Shown here: piece by piece, positions 6,302 through 6,305 of the stretch
Layout: the number at the start of each line of letters is the position of its first letter
Numbering within the stretch: the first letter of the stretch is position 1
Assembly: GCA_947631715.1 (NCBI GenBank)
Contig: CANRMK010000146.1
Coordinates: 1 to 6,305, forward strand
Direction of reading: 5' to 3'
DNA length: 6,305 nt
From: an uncultured Acetatifactor sp.
GTDB lineage: Bacteria > Bacillota > Clostridia > Lachnospirales > Lachnospiraceae
Notes under the pieces: model-generated
Databases searched by the model: none
What the model saw: the letters and a program-made list of their open reading frames with translations, nothing else
What the model was told of the DNA's origin: nothing
Program-made: the position numbers and the translations under genes

Positions 6302-6305
6302 GTGA

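Noticed and set aside
6198..6305. Frame of 35 codons from TTG 6198 to TGA 6303-6305
   Set aside because: It has a weak start codon with no ribosome site and lies entirely in the core and right arm of the palindrome. The stop codon at the window edge is coincidental as far as can be seen.
6161..6305. Integron attC site
   Set aside because: Paired ends and an inner hairpin suggested it, but no GTTRRRY core or matching RYYYAAC site is present at either end.

Overview
The window reads as accessory DNA from a Gram-positive anaerobe, most likely a clostridial (Lachnospiraceae-type) bacterium. This is an inference from strong AGGAGG-type ribosome binding sites, moderate GC content, frequent AGA/AGG and ATA codons, and gene families that are common there. 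All convincing genes lie on the + strand.

Positions 1-4024 hold three closely spaced genes that look like one operon. The first is a PD-(D/E)XK nuclease of the PDDEXK_4 type with a C-terminal segment resembling the RAMA/DUF4357 family. The second is a DUF2779 protein combining a Cas4-like PD-(D/E)XK half, with a probable Fe-S cluster, and a DEDD-exonuclease-like half. The third is a WYL-domain transcriptional regulator. A strong Rho-independent terminator at 4078-4110 closes this unit. Two nuclease proteins plus a WYL regulator resemble the content of bacterial defence islands, so the three may form a regulated nucleic-acid-targeting module. No part of this function is proven by the sequence.

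Positions 4149-6119 hold a separate gene behind a near-perfect Shine-Dalgarno sequence. It encodes a 656-residue protein with a complete CbxX/CfqX-type AAA+ ATPase domain at the C-terminus and an unrecognised N-terminal half of about 360 residues containing an acidic repeat linker. Whether it works with the upstream operon is unknown.

Positions 6120-6305 contain no recognised protein family. Their main feature is a large imperfect palindrome: two 31-nt arms, 6165-6195 and 6271-6301, pair at all but one position and enclose a 75-nt core with its own nested hairpin. This could be a structured RNA or a small terminal-inverted-repeat mobile element. A 36-codon reading frame with a good ribosome binding site overlaps its left arm. 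The window ends four bases beyond the right arm, so whatever follows, including any partner gene, cannot be seen. This is the part of the window most likely to hold something undescribed.
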